The notes below the pieces were generated by a model. That model was not told the origin of the DNA. It saw nothing but the letters and a program-made list of their open reading frames with translations, and made no database searches. This document shows, piece by piece, positions 48,789 through 59,133 of a stretch of 63,358 nt of DNA. The first letter of the stretch is position 1. Every line of letters starts with the position of its first letter. The stretch is from Paramoeba atlantica (taxonomy: Eukaryota; Discosea), in assembly GCA_977017575.1 (NCBI GenBank), contig CDRNVI010000166.1, forward strand, positions 1 through 63,358, read 5' to 3'. A program made the translations under genes and the position numbers.

Positions 48789-51700
48789 ATGCCCGCCTGG
48801 GAATTCCCCAAGAGAACATGCCGTGATTGTGATCGCCGATTCAAGCCGGCGAATAATGCGTACAAAATCTGTCGGAAATGTTTTCTCGGCGCTAAGGAGC
48901 CAATGGTGGCAGGAGTGAAGACTGAAGATCTATTTCAACTTTTTACGTCTTTCATTTCCTCTCTCTCCGAAAAGAGAACAGTTGCTCACAACCTTCGCCG
49001 GGGGGACCATCGTATTCGTGGTCTCCAAACGCGCGCGAGTGTGGACAACGCGAATGTGCCGTCTGGTCGTGCAGGTAAACGCCCGGCCAATAGTTCCAAG
49101 GGGGATCTCACAGAATCTCAAAAACGACTTGATCCAGCTCCCGCAGTTCACAATCCGTTTTCGTCTCTTCGTTTCTCGAAGGGCAGCTCAAATGAGGACA
49201 AGAAGGCTCCATCACGTCTGACTTATTCACAAGTGACAGCTGGTCATTCTCTCAAATGGTCCAAAAAACCCGCAAAGTCGAACTACGGGACTTCCACCAC
49301 GTCCCGCTTGTCTCCCTTCCCCAAACGCGCAGGTGGGACTTCACGCCTAGATGACGACCAAGTGGCCTCTAAGCCGAAAGCGCTGAAACCAGGGAAGTCC
49401 TTTGCAGAACGGTTTGGGGAACTGAAGCGGGAGCTTCAGACTCAGGAAGTCGCCAAGTACGGCGCTCTTCATAATACGATTGCAATCCACAAGTTACAGA
49501 CTCAGAGTCTCAAGCTAGAATACAAGTGGATGTTACAAGCTCGGCGTCTGCAGGAACAACACATGCACCACATGTTAAACCTGCAGCAGCAGTGCCAAAA
49601 TGCACTGCGGATTGTCGAGCGCGGTGGCCACATTTGTTCCACATGCCATCGCAAATTTATGGATCAGTCTTCCCTGGAGGAACATCAGCGGTCGCACTCC
49701 GCCGCTAGGGAGAAGCAAAATGAGAGATTTATTCAATCTCAGGCGCTGAAAAGAGAAAGCTTGTTTTTGTCATATATCAAAATGCGAGATCGCATAATAA
49801 ATCAAGAGGAAGATTCCAGCCTCCACATCGCGTCGCGATTTCTTCCTCGCGTTACCCACCTCCACCTCGAACGTGCGCCGCCCCCTAAAAGTGCTACCCC
49901 CAGTTCTAGGCCTTCCATTGACGAACCAGGTGGTTTCGGCGGCGAGTGGGATGAAGATGATATTTCTTCCCTTGATTCGGAGACTCATGCATCCTATGTG
50001 ACCAAAGTGGCGTTGTTCCTGGAACCGGAGAAAACGTCCCACGTCCTGGTAACAGGGCTCAGCCCAAGCGCGTCACTTGGATTGCTCCGAGATCACGTGG
50101 CAGCCACAATTCGACTCCCAAACGGCCTTATTCAAATCGTGGATCCCACCTCATATGAAGAGTTACCTCTCTCTGGGATTATCGGTCCCCCGACGACGGA
50201 ATGCGTGTACGGGGCTACTATCAAGGCCCCACCAGGAGAAAAGTCAGGCAACGAAATCCCAATTTATTGTCAAATTGAAGATCACCCAATCCGCATACCT
50301 GAGGGTGTAGCGCCGGTTGAGTACCCTGTTGCTATCTGCCACTTTCTAGGCATTGAACTTTCTTTGTCAAAATCCTGGGAACAGATTAAGGATGCGAGCG
50401 GGGTTTCATGGTGGTGCTTTAGGCCACCGGAAGTTTTGTCATCAGAAACTGGCTGGTCCAAAGACCAAGCTCCTAGAGGACCAGGATATCGTGGCCTGCG
50501 TTACTTGGATAGCTACAGCAGTGCTGCGAAACTCCCGAGACGCTCAGCTAAGGGACGTCTTAACCAGCTCCACTCTGATCTTGCTGCGCAAGGAGGGCCC
50601 TTCCGTAGAAGGATCCCTAGCCTGCCGACCTATAGCAATGGGGGAAATCTTTCTTAAATTGGCTAGCCAAATCGCCATGGACAGGGTAGCAGAAGCAACG
50701 GGCAGACTTTTCCAAGATACACAATTTGGTGTTGGAACAAGAAACGGAGGAAAATTAAAATAATATTAAGGGCAAGAAACGCGTTTCGTCAAAAAGCGGA
50801 CTTTGTGCTCTTGACAGTAGACATCCGTAACGCCTTCAATTCAATTGAAAGAAGCGCGGTGTTTCAGTATCTAAGGGGAAATGATGAATTTCACGAGCTA
50901 TACGGGGTGACCTCATATGTATATGGGGCTCCAACTACGATATTTAACTCGTCGTGTTCGCCGACTAAGGTTCTGAGGGGAGTCCGACAAGGCGACCCAT
51001 TAGGACAGTTACTGTTTTCTCTCGGCTTGCACCAAATTCTTGGAAAATTGAAGGATGAGTTCAGTGATCTGACGCTTTGGGCTTACCTAGACGACCTTTC
51101 AATCATCGGCCCGGCAGAACGTGTCGCACAGGCGTTTGGCGCTCTCTGTGATCACGCTTCGGGAATAGGACTGGAGGTACATCCGGCCAAATGTAAGCTT
51201 TCGACGCATTTCAATGACCAGTACGCTCCTTTCAGAGGTATGAACATAGAGTTGCGGAGCAAGGACAAAAGCTCCTAGGTGCATTCGTCTCCAAGGAAGG
51301 CGTGGATGAAACCAGATGGGTAGTCAACCAAATGCCTAAATTGCAGACATTCCTGGATCGGCTGCAACATCTCTCGTTACAAAGTGCTTACATTTTGCTG
51401 AAGAGATGTGGAGTCCCCCGGTGGGACTACCTAATGCGGTGTCATGAGCCGGAGGTAACGGCAAAAGCCAACGTGTTAGCGGACAAGGCCATACAGGAGT
51501 GTGCCTCAGAGCTGCTAGGAGGCTTCGAAGACCGGGAAAAGAACCCGTTTCACAGTACTCTCATGACGGGCGACCTTTTGTGGGCGAAACCTTTTGCGCA
51601 GCAAGCGGCAACTCTGTATTCTCGCACAAAAGCTGAGGTATTAGGGTGTATGGAAAGACGACGTTCTGCCTTGACAAGATATGAAGAGTCGAAGTCAGCA

Positions 51701-52441
51701 GTGCGTAAAGAAACCAGCGAACTACATGACGTCCATTCACTTCAGTTGATGGACAAGAGAACGCGCAATTGGACAGAGGCGCATAGGAATCGGGGTGAGT
51801 ACTTCATGCGCGACGCAGAATGGCAAACAGCCATGCGCATGCGATACTTGATAGCACCTACTTCGGACCCTTTCGCACAATGTGAGTGCGGAGACATCCT
51901 CTCAAACAAAGATTTTGTTGTGCACGCCCTTGACTGCAATAAAGTCAAAGGCGACACTGCGGCCACTCGCCACAAACTTGTTAAGAATGCCTTCGTGCAC
52001 TTGCTACGACAGTACGGATTCACTCCTGACAATCATGAACCCCGATTCTCTGCTGGTCGGGGCCCCGACGTCTGCTTTATGCTGGGAGGGAAAATATGTC
52101 TGGTGGACGTGACCGTCGTTAACCCCCTCGCCCCTTCTTATGTTAAGGCCGAATGGGTAGCGCCTGGCAACACTCTAGAAAGGGTGGAAAGCTTGAAAGT
52201 AAAAGCGCACAGTGACATGGCCACGAAAAGGGGTATGCATTTCTACCCCCTTGCATTTACCGTTTTTGGTGTGGCAGGGAAGCGCACCGTACTCCTCCTA
52301 AAGGAGATCGCAAGGTATACGTATGACAGGAAAGGTTTCCTGCGTCATGCACTACAAGCCATTAATGTGGCTGTTCAAAAAGGCAACGCCGCGATACTAT
52401 CCTCCGCGGTAAAAGAGTGGAGGAAGGCGGGTGTCCGCTAA
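48789..52441 (+). pseudogene. LINE with zinc fingers, RT and restriction-like endonuclease (R2/NeSL/R4 type), near complete
   Basis: ATG at 48789. Residues 10-33 carry a Cys4 finger (CRDCDRRF...CRKCF). Residues about 281-301 form a C2H2 finger (CSTCHRKFMDQSSLEEHQRSH). The RT region reads SLACRPIAMGEIFLKLAS, VDIRNAFNSIER, VRQGDPLGQLLFSLG and WAYLDDLSIIG. After RT come MRMRYLIAPTSD, the CCHC knuckle (CECGD...HALDC), and an endonuclease with GRGPDVCF and CLVDVTVVNP. The frame shifts near 50455, near 50765 and near 51280, so this copy is dead although almost no sequence is lost. N-terminal fingers and this endonuclease are typical of site-targeted LINEs; the target here is unknown. It ends at 52441 before AT-rich 3' sequence. 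Confidence 0.85.
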
Positions 52442-53189
52442 TTGAAAATTTTCAAAAGCATATTTCCAGTTCAGCTTTTACCTTGGGGTTTTTTTCCATC
52501 GTTACATATCGTAGGCCTTGTTTTCCCCCTTCGTTAGCGTAATTTATCTAATTTTGTTTACATATGGTTTCTGCTCTAAGCATTAGTTTACGAGAAATAT
52601 GTGAGACGATACGGTGTGCTTCTTACGTCATTATGGATAGTTTATTTTATTATACGAATGTACGAATGTTTTATCGTTACGATTCCTATCTCCAACCATT
52701 CAAAATATTCAACAAATTGGCACACCTTGTTCAAATATTTTTCTTTCTGCACAATACTATACATCGTCGTACCCTCTTTATCACTATACCACTTTCCTCA
52801 CTTCCGCTTTAGATTTCTACGAACTTTAAATTAAATTTCAGATGAGTGCTATGTAGATCGACATAATTTTAGAGAAAATATCCTCTTACATCCAACCGGG
52901 TCCCAAATGGCTTCCAATGCTCTTGAGGGCCTTTAACGTACCTGAGTTCTCCTCCTTGGTTGATGACTAAAAAATGACGGTTGGGGGAAGTGTAAGTTTC
53001 TTGGATGGAAGTATAAAGGGAGTCCTGATTCATTGTCTGGAATGAAAATGTAGGTATAAAGGGAGGGATCACCCTCTGAAATATAAAAGGGGGTGACAAT
53101 ACTATCCAAATTCTTCCGATATGGCAATGATATTTTTCTAGCTCCCGTATTTTGTGCTGCGGGTAACACCGAGTACCATGCGTACGGTA
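52442..53189. other. Intergenic spacer
   Basis: LINE 3' flank, then AT-rich DNA with GTATAAAGGGAG(G/T) repeats near 52990-53075. No gene is supported. Confidence 0.4.
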
Positions 53190-53257
53190 CGCGAGTACGG
53201 TACTCGGGTACTCAAGGCCCTAGGTACTCATTTGAGTACCTGAGTACCGTACTCGCG
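53190..53257. repeat. 25-bp-arm hairpin made of GAGTAC/GGTAC motifs
   Basis: CGCGAGTACGGTACTCGGG (53190 onward) pairs with CCTGAGTACCGTACTCGCG (to 53257). There are 24 Watson-Crick pairs and one G-T pair around an 18-base loop. It lies about 200 bp upstream of the phosphatase-fold gene. Confidence 0.8.
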
Positions 53258-53454
53258 AATGTATGTTTAACCATATTTTACGATGTAAGAAATTTTTAAA
53301 GGGGGGATGTTCAAAAGCGCGTGAGACATCGTAACATTCCCCCCGGAATCAGACTACAGGAATGTTAAACCGGACTGTGGTCTAAAACTAACTTTACATA
53401 CAACCTCAGTACATTTTGCAGAGAAAAATATATATTTTTTATCTTGTATTGAGA
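53258..53454. other. Upstream region of the phosphatase-fold gene
   Basis: It contains a G run and TACATTTTGCAG at about 53409-53420, a possible acceptor. No coding region. Confidence 0.35.
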
Positions 53455-54132
53455 ATGCGCACGCTGTTGATCTTTGGATTGCGCGGTACACTTTTGGAAA
53501 GACTTCCCGTGAGTGAAACACCTACCTCACTAAGCCGACTTTCATCGTTCACATTTGCACGATACAATGTATGGCTGCGTCCAGGAGCGCGTGAAATGCT
53601 CAATAAATTACAAGAACTGGCAGATGTGGCCATATGGTCTGCCGCTGCAGCACGAAACACGGTGCCCGTCGTGAAGGAGGCATTTCCAGACATTAATTTT
53701 CAGTTTGTGTGGCATCGCGATCACACAGAGGCAGATAAGATTCGAAGACAACTGCGCGGTGCATCGGATGAGAGAGTCGATGCGCATAGTGTAATAAAAG
53801 ACCTGGGGCGTGTATACCACGAATTTCCGGGCCGCAGCGCTGCCCATACCGTAGTGGTAGACGACACCATTTTTAAGGGTCGAGGACAAAGTGAGAACGT
53901 GCTATTGGTGCCTTCCTACAGTCTTTTTGAAGTCATGTGCGAATCCGCTACGTATTCCACTTCATGTGAGAAGGACGTCGGCATGCCTCACGTCGTGCAA
54001 GAGGAAAACATCGAACAGATTCCCAAACATGATTTTGACGGGTTGTTTGAGATGCTAAAGAACGACATTTTAAGTGCTTCGGATGTCAGAAAGATCCTCC
54101 CCATGAAAACATTTCTTAGCGAAGTCAAGTGA
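53455..54132 (+). CDS. FCP1/SCP-type HAD phosphatase fold, catalytic motif lost, 225 aa
   Basis: ATG at 53455 is the first Met of the frame. The fold follows the NIF/FCP1 homology domain: MRTLLIFGLRGTLLERL (strand and motif I), WLRPGAREMLNKLQELADVA (the RPG(A)..ML helix), IWSAAA (motif II region), a VIKDLGRV block, then TVVVDDTIFK (motif III). Motif I should read DxDx(T/V). Here it reads GLRGT, with Gly8 and Arg10 in place of the two Asp, so Asp-phosphate chemistry is not possible. The rest of the domain is conserved and open, which suggests a pseudophosphatase with a binding role. Known relatives act on RNA polymerase II CTD or as membrane tethers (TIM50). No transit peptide or membrane segment is seen. 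Confidence 0.75.
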   Translation: MRTLLIFGLRGTLLERLPVSETPTSLSRLSSFTFARYNVWLRPGAREMLNKLQELADVAIWSAAAARNTVPVVKEAFPDINFQFVWHRDHTEADKIRRQLRGASDERVDAHSVIKDLGRVYHEFPGRSAAHTVVVDDTIFKGRGQSENVLLVPSYSLFEVMCESATYSTSCEKDVGMPHVVQEENIEQIPKHDFDGLFEMLKNDILSASDVRKILPMKTFLSEVK

Positions 54133-54324
54133 ATCGGTGGGCTTAGCAACATGTCAAGTGGGCTTATACAATCTTTCACCATGAGGAATGTTATCACTTG
54201 CCTACATGAAACGCACTGTGAAGCATATTTCACATAATGTACATTAGGTACGTTTAAATTACGAAACATTAATTAAGAGACACATTAAATAAAGGAACGC
54301 CAATTAAGGGAACACGGATTTCTT
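54133..54324. other. Intergenic spacer
   Basis: No gene. Scraps of the AATTAAGGGAAC-type MITE seen at 44170-44240. Confidence 0.35.
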
Positions 54325-54429
54325 TTTTAGGCTCTTCGTTAAACGCGGTGGTTGTTTTGAACTTAGAAGTCACTCATGCTGCGCGCTTCGCGTTGAAAAC
54401 TACCGCCGCGTTTAACGAAGAGCCTAAAA
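54325..54429. repeat. Foldback hairpin of family P, copy 4
   Basis: Arms TTTTTAGGCTCTTCGTTAAA and TTTAACGAAGAGCCTAAAAA; the loop matches copy 3 at every position checked by eye. Confidence 0.85.
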
Positions 54430-55092
54430 ATTAAAAATCGGCAAAAGATAGATGGGGATTAGATGAATAATCTATTTTTTGGGGTGAAAAAGCTGGATTT
54501 TTCAGCGAAAATTGCGAAATTCCAACCCGAATTTGGGCCGTTTTTGATGCCTTACCAGTGGGGCAGGAGGCGAATCTGTCGAAAAAAACGTTGCAGAATG
54601 GTAGCTGAGGTCCAAAACTCTTAAAATACGTTTTAGGAGTCGATTTGGAAAAATAATATTTTTGCTTTTTTTTGCGTCAAATTTGTTTTTTGGTCACCCC
54701 AAAAATTTCGGAAATTTTGACCTTGTCGGACCCCTCCTGCGCGTACCAGGGGGGTACCCCCAGATGGGGGGGGGGGGGTGGAAAGTCATCGCCGCGGCCT
54801 ACTCTACCACTTCCCTGCGCTCGATTTTGAAAAGCAAAAAATTCGAAAAAAAAATTCGCGACGTATGCCCCACCTCATGGACCCCCCCTGGACCCCCCCC
54901 TGGAACCCGCCCTGGACCCCCCCTGGACCCCCCATTTTTTTCAATTTTTTTTTAATTTTGGACCACCGGAGCCTCCTTTTATATTTTTTTCTTCTATTAT
55001 ATTACTGTGTTTCTCTTTGTATTTTCACTGTTTTTGTTCACTTTTTTTCAATAATCGAGGGTAGAGCGGTAGTTATACAACCACCGCAATCA
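54325..55092 (+). mobile_element. Family P element, copy P2
   Basis: A hairpin (54325-54429) is followed by CTTACCAGTGGGGCAGGAGG, AGGAGTCGATTTGG, ACCCCTCCTGCGCGTACC and the CTGGACCCCCC array. The tail is GTAGAGCGGTAGTTATACAA, as in P0 and P3. No coding capacity. Confidence 0.7.
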
Positions 55093-55096
55093 CTAT

Positions 55097-55246
55097 TAAT
55101 GAAAGGGGGTGTACTAAATTTCGAGCTCAGAAATTTTTGGATAAGTTAGCCCTTTAAGCAGTTTTTTCGATAAGTACGCTACTTATCCAAAAAAAAACCC
55201 GATTTTGGACCAAAAATGACAGATAACTAAAGGGGGAGTCATGGTA
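55097..55246. mobile_element. MITE Q, copy 2 (inverted)
   Basis: GAAAGGGGGTGTACTAAATT through AAGTACGCTACTTATCC to GGGGGAGTCATGGTA is the inverse of 46453-46592, with one extra terminal C/G-run segment. Confidence 0.7.
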
Positions 55247-55296
55247 ATGTGCCCCCCGATTTACGAATTTTGACCTCCATATTTTCGTGCCCACCC

Positions 55297-55345
55297 CTGT
55301 ATAGCGACACTGTATAATGTCGTTTGGTCAAAACCCGCAGCACTA
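55297..55345. repeat. Short foldback, sister of 19550-19588
   Basis: Imperfect GACACTGTATAATGTCG and GCAGCACTATGTAG around TTTGGTCAAAACC. Confidence 0.45.
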
Positions 55346-55456
55346 TGTAGGGGGGGCACTGTAAATATGGTGAGCTACTTTTCATGTTTTTCTCTCAGAA
55401 ACCTTTAGAAATATTTTCACAGTGCTTATCATTCATTTTCTAGCAAAATAGATTTT

Positions 55457-55610
55457 GGTGAAACTGAAGCATTATTGCGCCAAAAAAACACTTTTCCTTT
55501 CCTTTAAAAAAGCGAAATCAAAAGAAATAAGTACTAGCGGCCCATAAACCCAAAAAAATATCTTCATTTATTTTTTTCCAAAAGAGGCGCAATAATGCTT
55601 CAATTTGACC
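55457..55610. mobile_element. 154-bp Merlin-type MITE just upstream of the HECT gene
   Basis: The inverted ends GGTGAAACTGAAGCATTATT and AATAATGCTTCAATTTGACC are about 25 bp. The 8-base flanks TAGATTTT and CAGATTTT match at seven positions, the duplication size of Merlin elements. The outer GGT(G/T)AAACTGAAGCA is shared with the Merlin at 59520. It ends 46 bp before the ATG at 55657. Confidence 0.75.
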
Positions 55611-55656
55611 CAGATTTTTAGTTGTCTAATAGGTTTTTGCTCTAATAGATTTCTTT

Positions 55657-58125
55657 ATGAAAACCAAAGAAAAAGAGGACACTTGTGCTACCGAATCCGT
55701 GGGTTTCTCAAACACACACGCTACCGGGTCAGAGGGCGAATCCTCTCTTCAGGTTGAAGGACTAATTCCCCAATCACTTGAGCTATCTGCAGCAGGAGAA
55801 TATGTTATGTCTTGTTCTTCATCGAAAAAAGTTCAGATTCACGAGATTATTCTAGCATATTATTTTCAACTGCAGCGTGGGTGTGGAAACGTAGAATGTG
55901 TGAATCATTTGTGTCGAAGCAGCCCGCTGTACGAAGAAGCTTTGCGTACACTTTCCGCCGAGGAATTGTTTAGCAAGAGTGTACAACTTGCCAAACGCAC
56001 TTTTCAATCAAGCAATATAGACTCTTTTTTCTTCTGTGACAATGTGGCACATCCGCTTCATTGTTTTCGTATCGATGTATGGAGCTCCGAAAAATTGTAT
56101 CAAAGTGCACAAGAAGGGACTGAGGCGTTAAGCGAAGTCTTGAGAAGGGGAATTTCAAGTCTGGAGCACTTGCTATTCTCCTTTCCGCTTTGCACAAAGT
56201 CTACTTATGTGCGAGAAAGTGAGCGAATGCGCGCCTTCGGTGTTCCTGAAGAAGATCAATTGGGAATTGAGTTTTCTAGTATGGGGGATGCGCTGAAACT
56301 CACGCGCAGCGTTTCGTCTTCAAAATGGCTTCCGAACTTAAAGGAAACTATATCACATCTGACGTCCTTCATGTTGAATCCAATGTACACAATGGAGCCC
56401 GTGCAATTTCACGCCGGACTTTACCTTACGGGGGTAAGTCTGGCTGTGCGTGCAATACTTGTTCTTTTTCACATTCCTGCGCTTTTTGACCCTACTCATG
56501 AGTATAATTCTTGCCTGCATAGCCTATGCAGCGCAATTGAAGATACGGAGGCGATTCACTACATGCTGAAAGTACAATTTGCTTTGCTGCCCCAGGAAAA
56601 TTTTTATTCACTGGTTATGAATTTGCAGCAGTACATTAGCGTATCTCTCTATAATAACATTGTGTTAATAAGCGAAGTAATAGCGAGCGCGACGTTCGTT
56701 CTGGCGCTGTTATATAAGGCGAATTATTTGCTACCTTCGCATTCGACTCATGGCAAAATTTCTTATGAAGCTTTTTATAACGGAGCCGTCAATGACGTTA
56801 TAGACGTAAGAAAAGACTTTCTAGCGTATGCGAACAGTCGACAACGAAGTACAGGGGAAATGACACTACGTGGGAAAATTTTCACTTTTGCCGAACACCC
56901 TTTTTTGCTAGATCTGTCTTATAAATCTCTACTACTTCATTATCACTCCCGTATTGAACAGCAGCACGAGGTACAGAATACGATTCATTCCTTAATGGCT
57001 ATCCATATGCTTGGGGGAACTGTAGATACCATTAGCCAAGACGACTTTGCGCTTAAGATTGTTGTGGACAGAGAGGAGCTCTTAAAAACGACATTACAGG
57101 AACTATCCTCAAAGTCCGATAAGTACAAAAAACCGCTTCGAGTACATTTTAAGGGCGAAGAAGGTATTGACGAGGGAGGAGTAAGGAAAGAGTTTTTTCA
57201 ACTTCTTATTAAACAAATTTTTGATCCCGAATTTGGTATGTTTGAAGAGACTTCTAATCACTATCAATGGTTTCGTCCACACATTCTCTGCGGAGAGCGG
57301 GACGAAGAGTTTGAATTTGTGGGACTTCTTTTCGGATTGGCGATTTATAACTCCATTATCCTGGACGTACAGTTTCCGCTTATCATATATCAAATGCTAT
57401 TAGGGCATAAACCGGATACTAGTCTTGACACCCTGAAAAGAGTCGATCCAGAACTCTCTGCTGGGTTGCAAACCTTGTTAGATTTCGAGGAAAATGAGGC
57501 ATGTGGGGACACTGTTCAGAACACTTTTTGTCGAACATTCTCGGAGTCCTACACCACAAGTTCCGGAGAAATGGTTGAGGTGGAGCTTGTGAATGGGGGA
57601 AACAAAACTTCACTGACTAAAGAAAATCGCGCCGAGTATGTTGACGCGTACTTGAAGTATCGACTCTCTTTGGAGCACCAACCACACTTTAAACTTTTTT
57701 GCAAAGGATTTCTTAGTGTCTGCCAGAATCCTATGCTACCACAGATCCGCCCTGAAGAACTCGAGGTCCTTATCATAGGTTCGCCTGATCTTGATTTTGC
57801 TGTTTTACAACGGAATTGCAAATACGATGGATACAAAAAGAGTGACCCGACTATTGTTTCCTTTTGGGAAATTGTTCTGCACGATATGACGAATGAGGAT
57901 CAGCGCAAATTGTTGAAGTTTTGCACTGGCTCTGATCGAGTACCTATTGGAGGGCTCGGTAGTATATTGTTTGTCATTGGGAAAAACGGAGGAGACTCTG
58001 AGTTACTTCCCACAAGTCACACTTGCTTTAATCATTTGTTACTTCCTTCCTACAGAACAAAGAATAAACTCCGCGGAAAACTTATGCAGGCCATTAATAA
58101 TTGTCAAGGTTTCGGTCTCATGTAA
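55657..58125 (+). CDS. UBE3A: UBE3A-like E3 ubiquitin ligase (AZUL + HECT), 822 aa
   Basis: The protein transfers ubiquitin from an E2 through a Cys thioester to substrates. Residues about 64-130 match the AZUL zinc domain of UBE3A: YYFQLQRGCGNVECVNHLC with Cys76, Cys81 and Cys86, and a likely fourth ligand Cys127. The HECT domain covers about 460-822. It begins near RVHFKGEEGIDEGGVRKEFF, includes YNSIILDVQFPLIIYQML, and ends with the catalytic LPTSHTCFNHLLLP (Cys790) and the C-terminal QGFGLM. The length is close to human UBE3A (about 850-875 aa). The whole gene is one frame. AZUL plus HECT is diagnostic of the UBE3A lineage. Upstream are a Merlin-type MITE and TTTTTGCTCTAATAG, a possible splice acceptor. 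Confidence 0.9.
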   Translation: MKTKEKEDTCATESVGFSNTHATGSEGESSLQVEGLIPQSLELSAAGEYVMSCSSSKKVQIHEIILAYYFQLQRGCGNVECVNHLCRSSPLYEEALRTLSAEELFSKSVQLAKRTFQSSNIDSFFFCDNVAHPLHCFRIDVWSSEKLYQSAQEGTEALSEVLRRGISSLEHLLFSFPLCTKSTYVRESERMRAFGVPEEDQLGIEFSSMGDALKLTRSVSSSKWLPNLKETISHLTSFMLNPMYTMEPVQFHAGLYLTGVSLAVRAILVLFHIPALFDPTHEYNSCLHSLCSAIEDTEAIHYMLKVQFALLPQENFYSLVMNLQQYISVSLYNNIVLISEVIASATFVLALLYKANYLLPSHSTHGKISYEAFYNGAVNDVIDVRKDFLAYANSRQRSTGEMTLRGKIFTFAEHPFLLDLSYKSLLLHYHSRIEQQHEVQNTIHSLMAIHMLGGTVDTISQDDFALKIVVDREELLKTTLQELSSKSDKYKKPLRVHFKGEEGIDEGGVRKEFFQLLIKQIFDPEFGMFEETSNHYQWFRPHILCGERDEEFEFVGLLFGLAIYNSIILDVQFPLIIYQMLLGHKPDTSLDTLKRVDPELSAGLQTLLDFEENEACGDTVQNTFCRTFSESYTTSSGEMVEVELVNGGNKTSLTKENRAEYVDAYLKYRLSLEHQPHFKLFCKGFLSVCQNPMLPQIRPEELEVLIIGSPDLDFAVLQRNCKYDGYKKSDPTIVSFWEIVLHDMTNEDQRKLLKFCTGSDRVPIGGLGSILFVIGKNGGDSELLPTSHTCFNHLLLPSYRTKNKLRGKLMQAINNCQGFGLM

Positions 58126-58350
58126 GCTATAGAGTGCGGCTCAATCACAATGTATTTCTTTATTATGTTTGCCAACATTGTTGCATAAATCATTTCGCTC
58201 TTAACGCGCATACGTGATTCAGTAAAACAGCTTGCAGTGCGCTAGAAGTTATGGCTCCGTATGAAGAGTTTTACGGTACTCGCAAAAATTAGGAAAACTT
58301 TTATTGTAAAATAATAGAAAAGTTTACTAATTAAAACTTTACTAACTTTA
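58126..58350. other. Short intergenic region
   Basis: AT-rich 3' flank of the ligase gene; no gene. Confidence 0.35.
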
Positions 58351-58970
58351 ATGCGGTGTCACGAGCCGGAGGTAACGGCAAAAGCCAACGTGTTAGCGGA
58401 CAAATCCATACAGAAGTGTGCATCAGAGCTGTTAGGAGGCTTCGAAGACCTGGAAAAGACCCCGTTTCACAGTACTCTCATGACGGGCGACCTTTTGGGG
58501 GCGAAACCTTTGGGCAGCAAGCGGCAACTTTGTATTCTCGCACAGAAGCTGAGGTATTAGGGTGTTTGTAAAGACAAGAATTGACAAGATATGAAGAGTC
58601 GAAGTCAGCAGTGCGTAAAGAAACCAGCGAACTACATGACGTTCATTCACTTCAATTGATGGACAAGAGAACGCGCAATTGGACAGAGGTGCGTAGGAAT
58701 CGGGGTGAGTACTTCATGCGCGACGCAGAATGGCAAACAGCCATGCGTATGCGATACTTGGTAGCTCCTATTTCGGACCCTTTCGCACAATGTGAGTGCG
58801 GAGACATCCTCTCAAACAAAGATTTTGTCGTACACGCCCTTGACTGTAGTAAAGTTAAAGGCGACACCGTAGCTACTCGCCACAAACTTGTTAAGAATGC
58901 CTTCGCGCACTTGCTACGACAGTACGGATTCACTCCAGACAACCATGAACCCCGATTCTCCGATGGTCGG
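58351..58970 (+). pseudogene. Truncated second copy of the restriction-endonuclease LINE
   Basis: It aligns with 51434-52062 of the main LINE at about 94% nucleotide identity by eye, from MRCHEPEVTAKANVLADK to DNHEPRFSDGR. A small deletion and frame change lie near 58560-58580. It is cut at both ends, stopping just before the endonuclease PD motif, where a T run follows. Confidence 0.85.
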
Positions 58971-59133
58971 GTTTTTTTTTTCGGTTTAAGTATGATACAG
59001 GTGTCCACGAGTGAAAAGGACCTCGGATTCGGAACGATTGGGTCGAAAAACAGTCCCATACAAAATATTTCCAAAATCGGACAAATTACAAGACCTGTAG
59101 GGGGGGGGGGTAAAAGAGGCTGAACACTACTGT

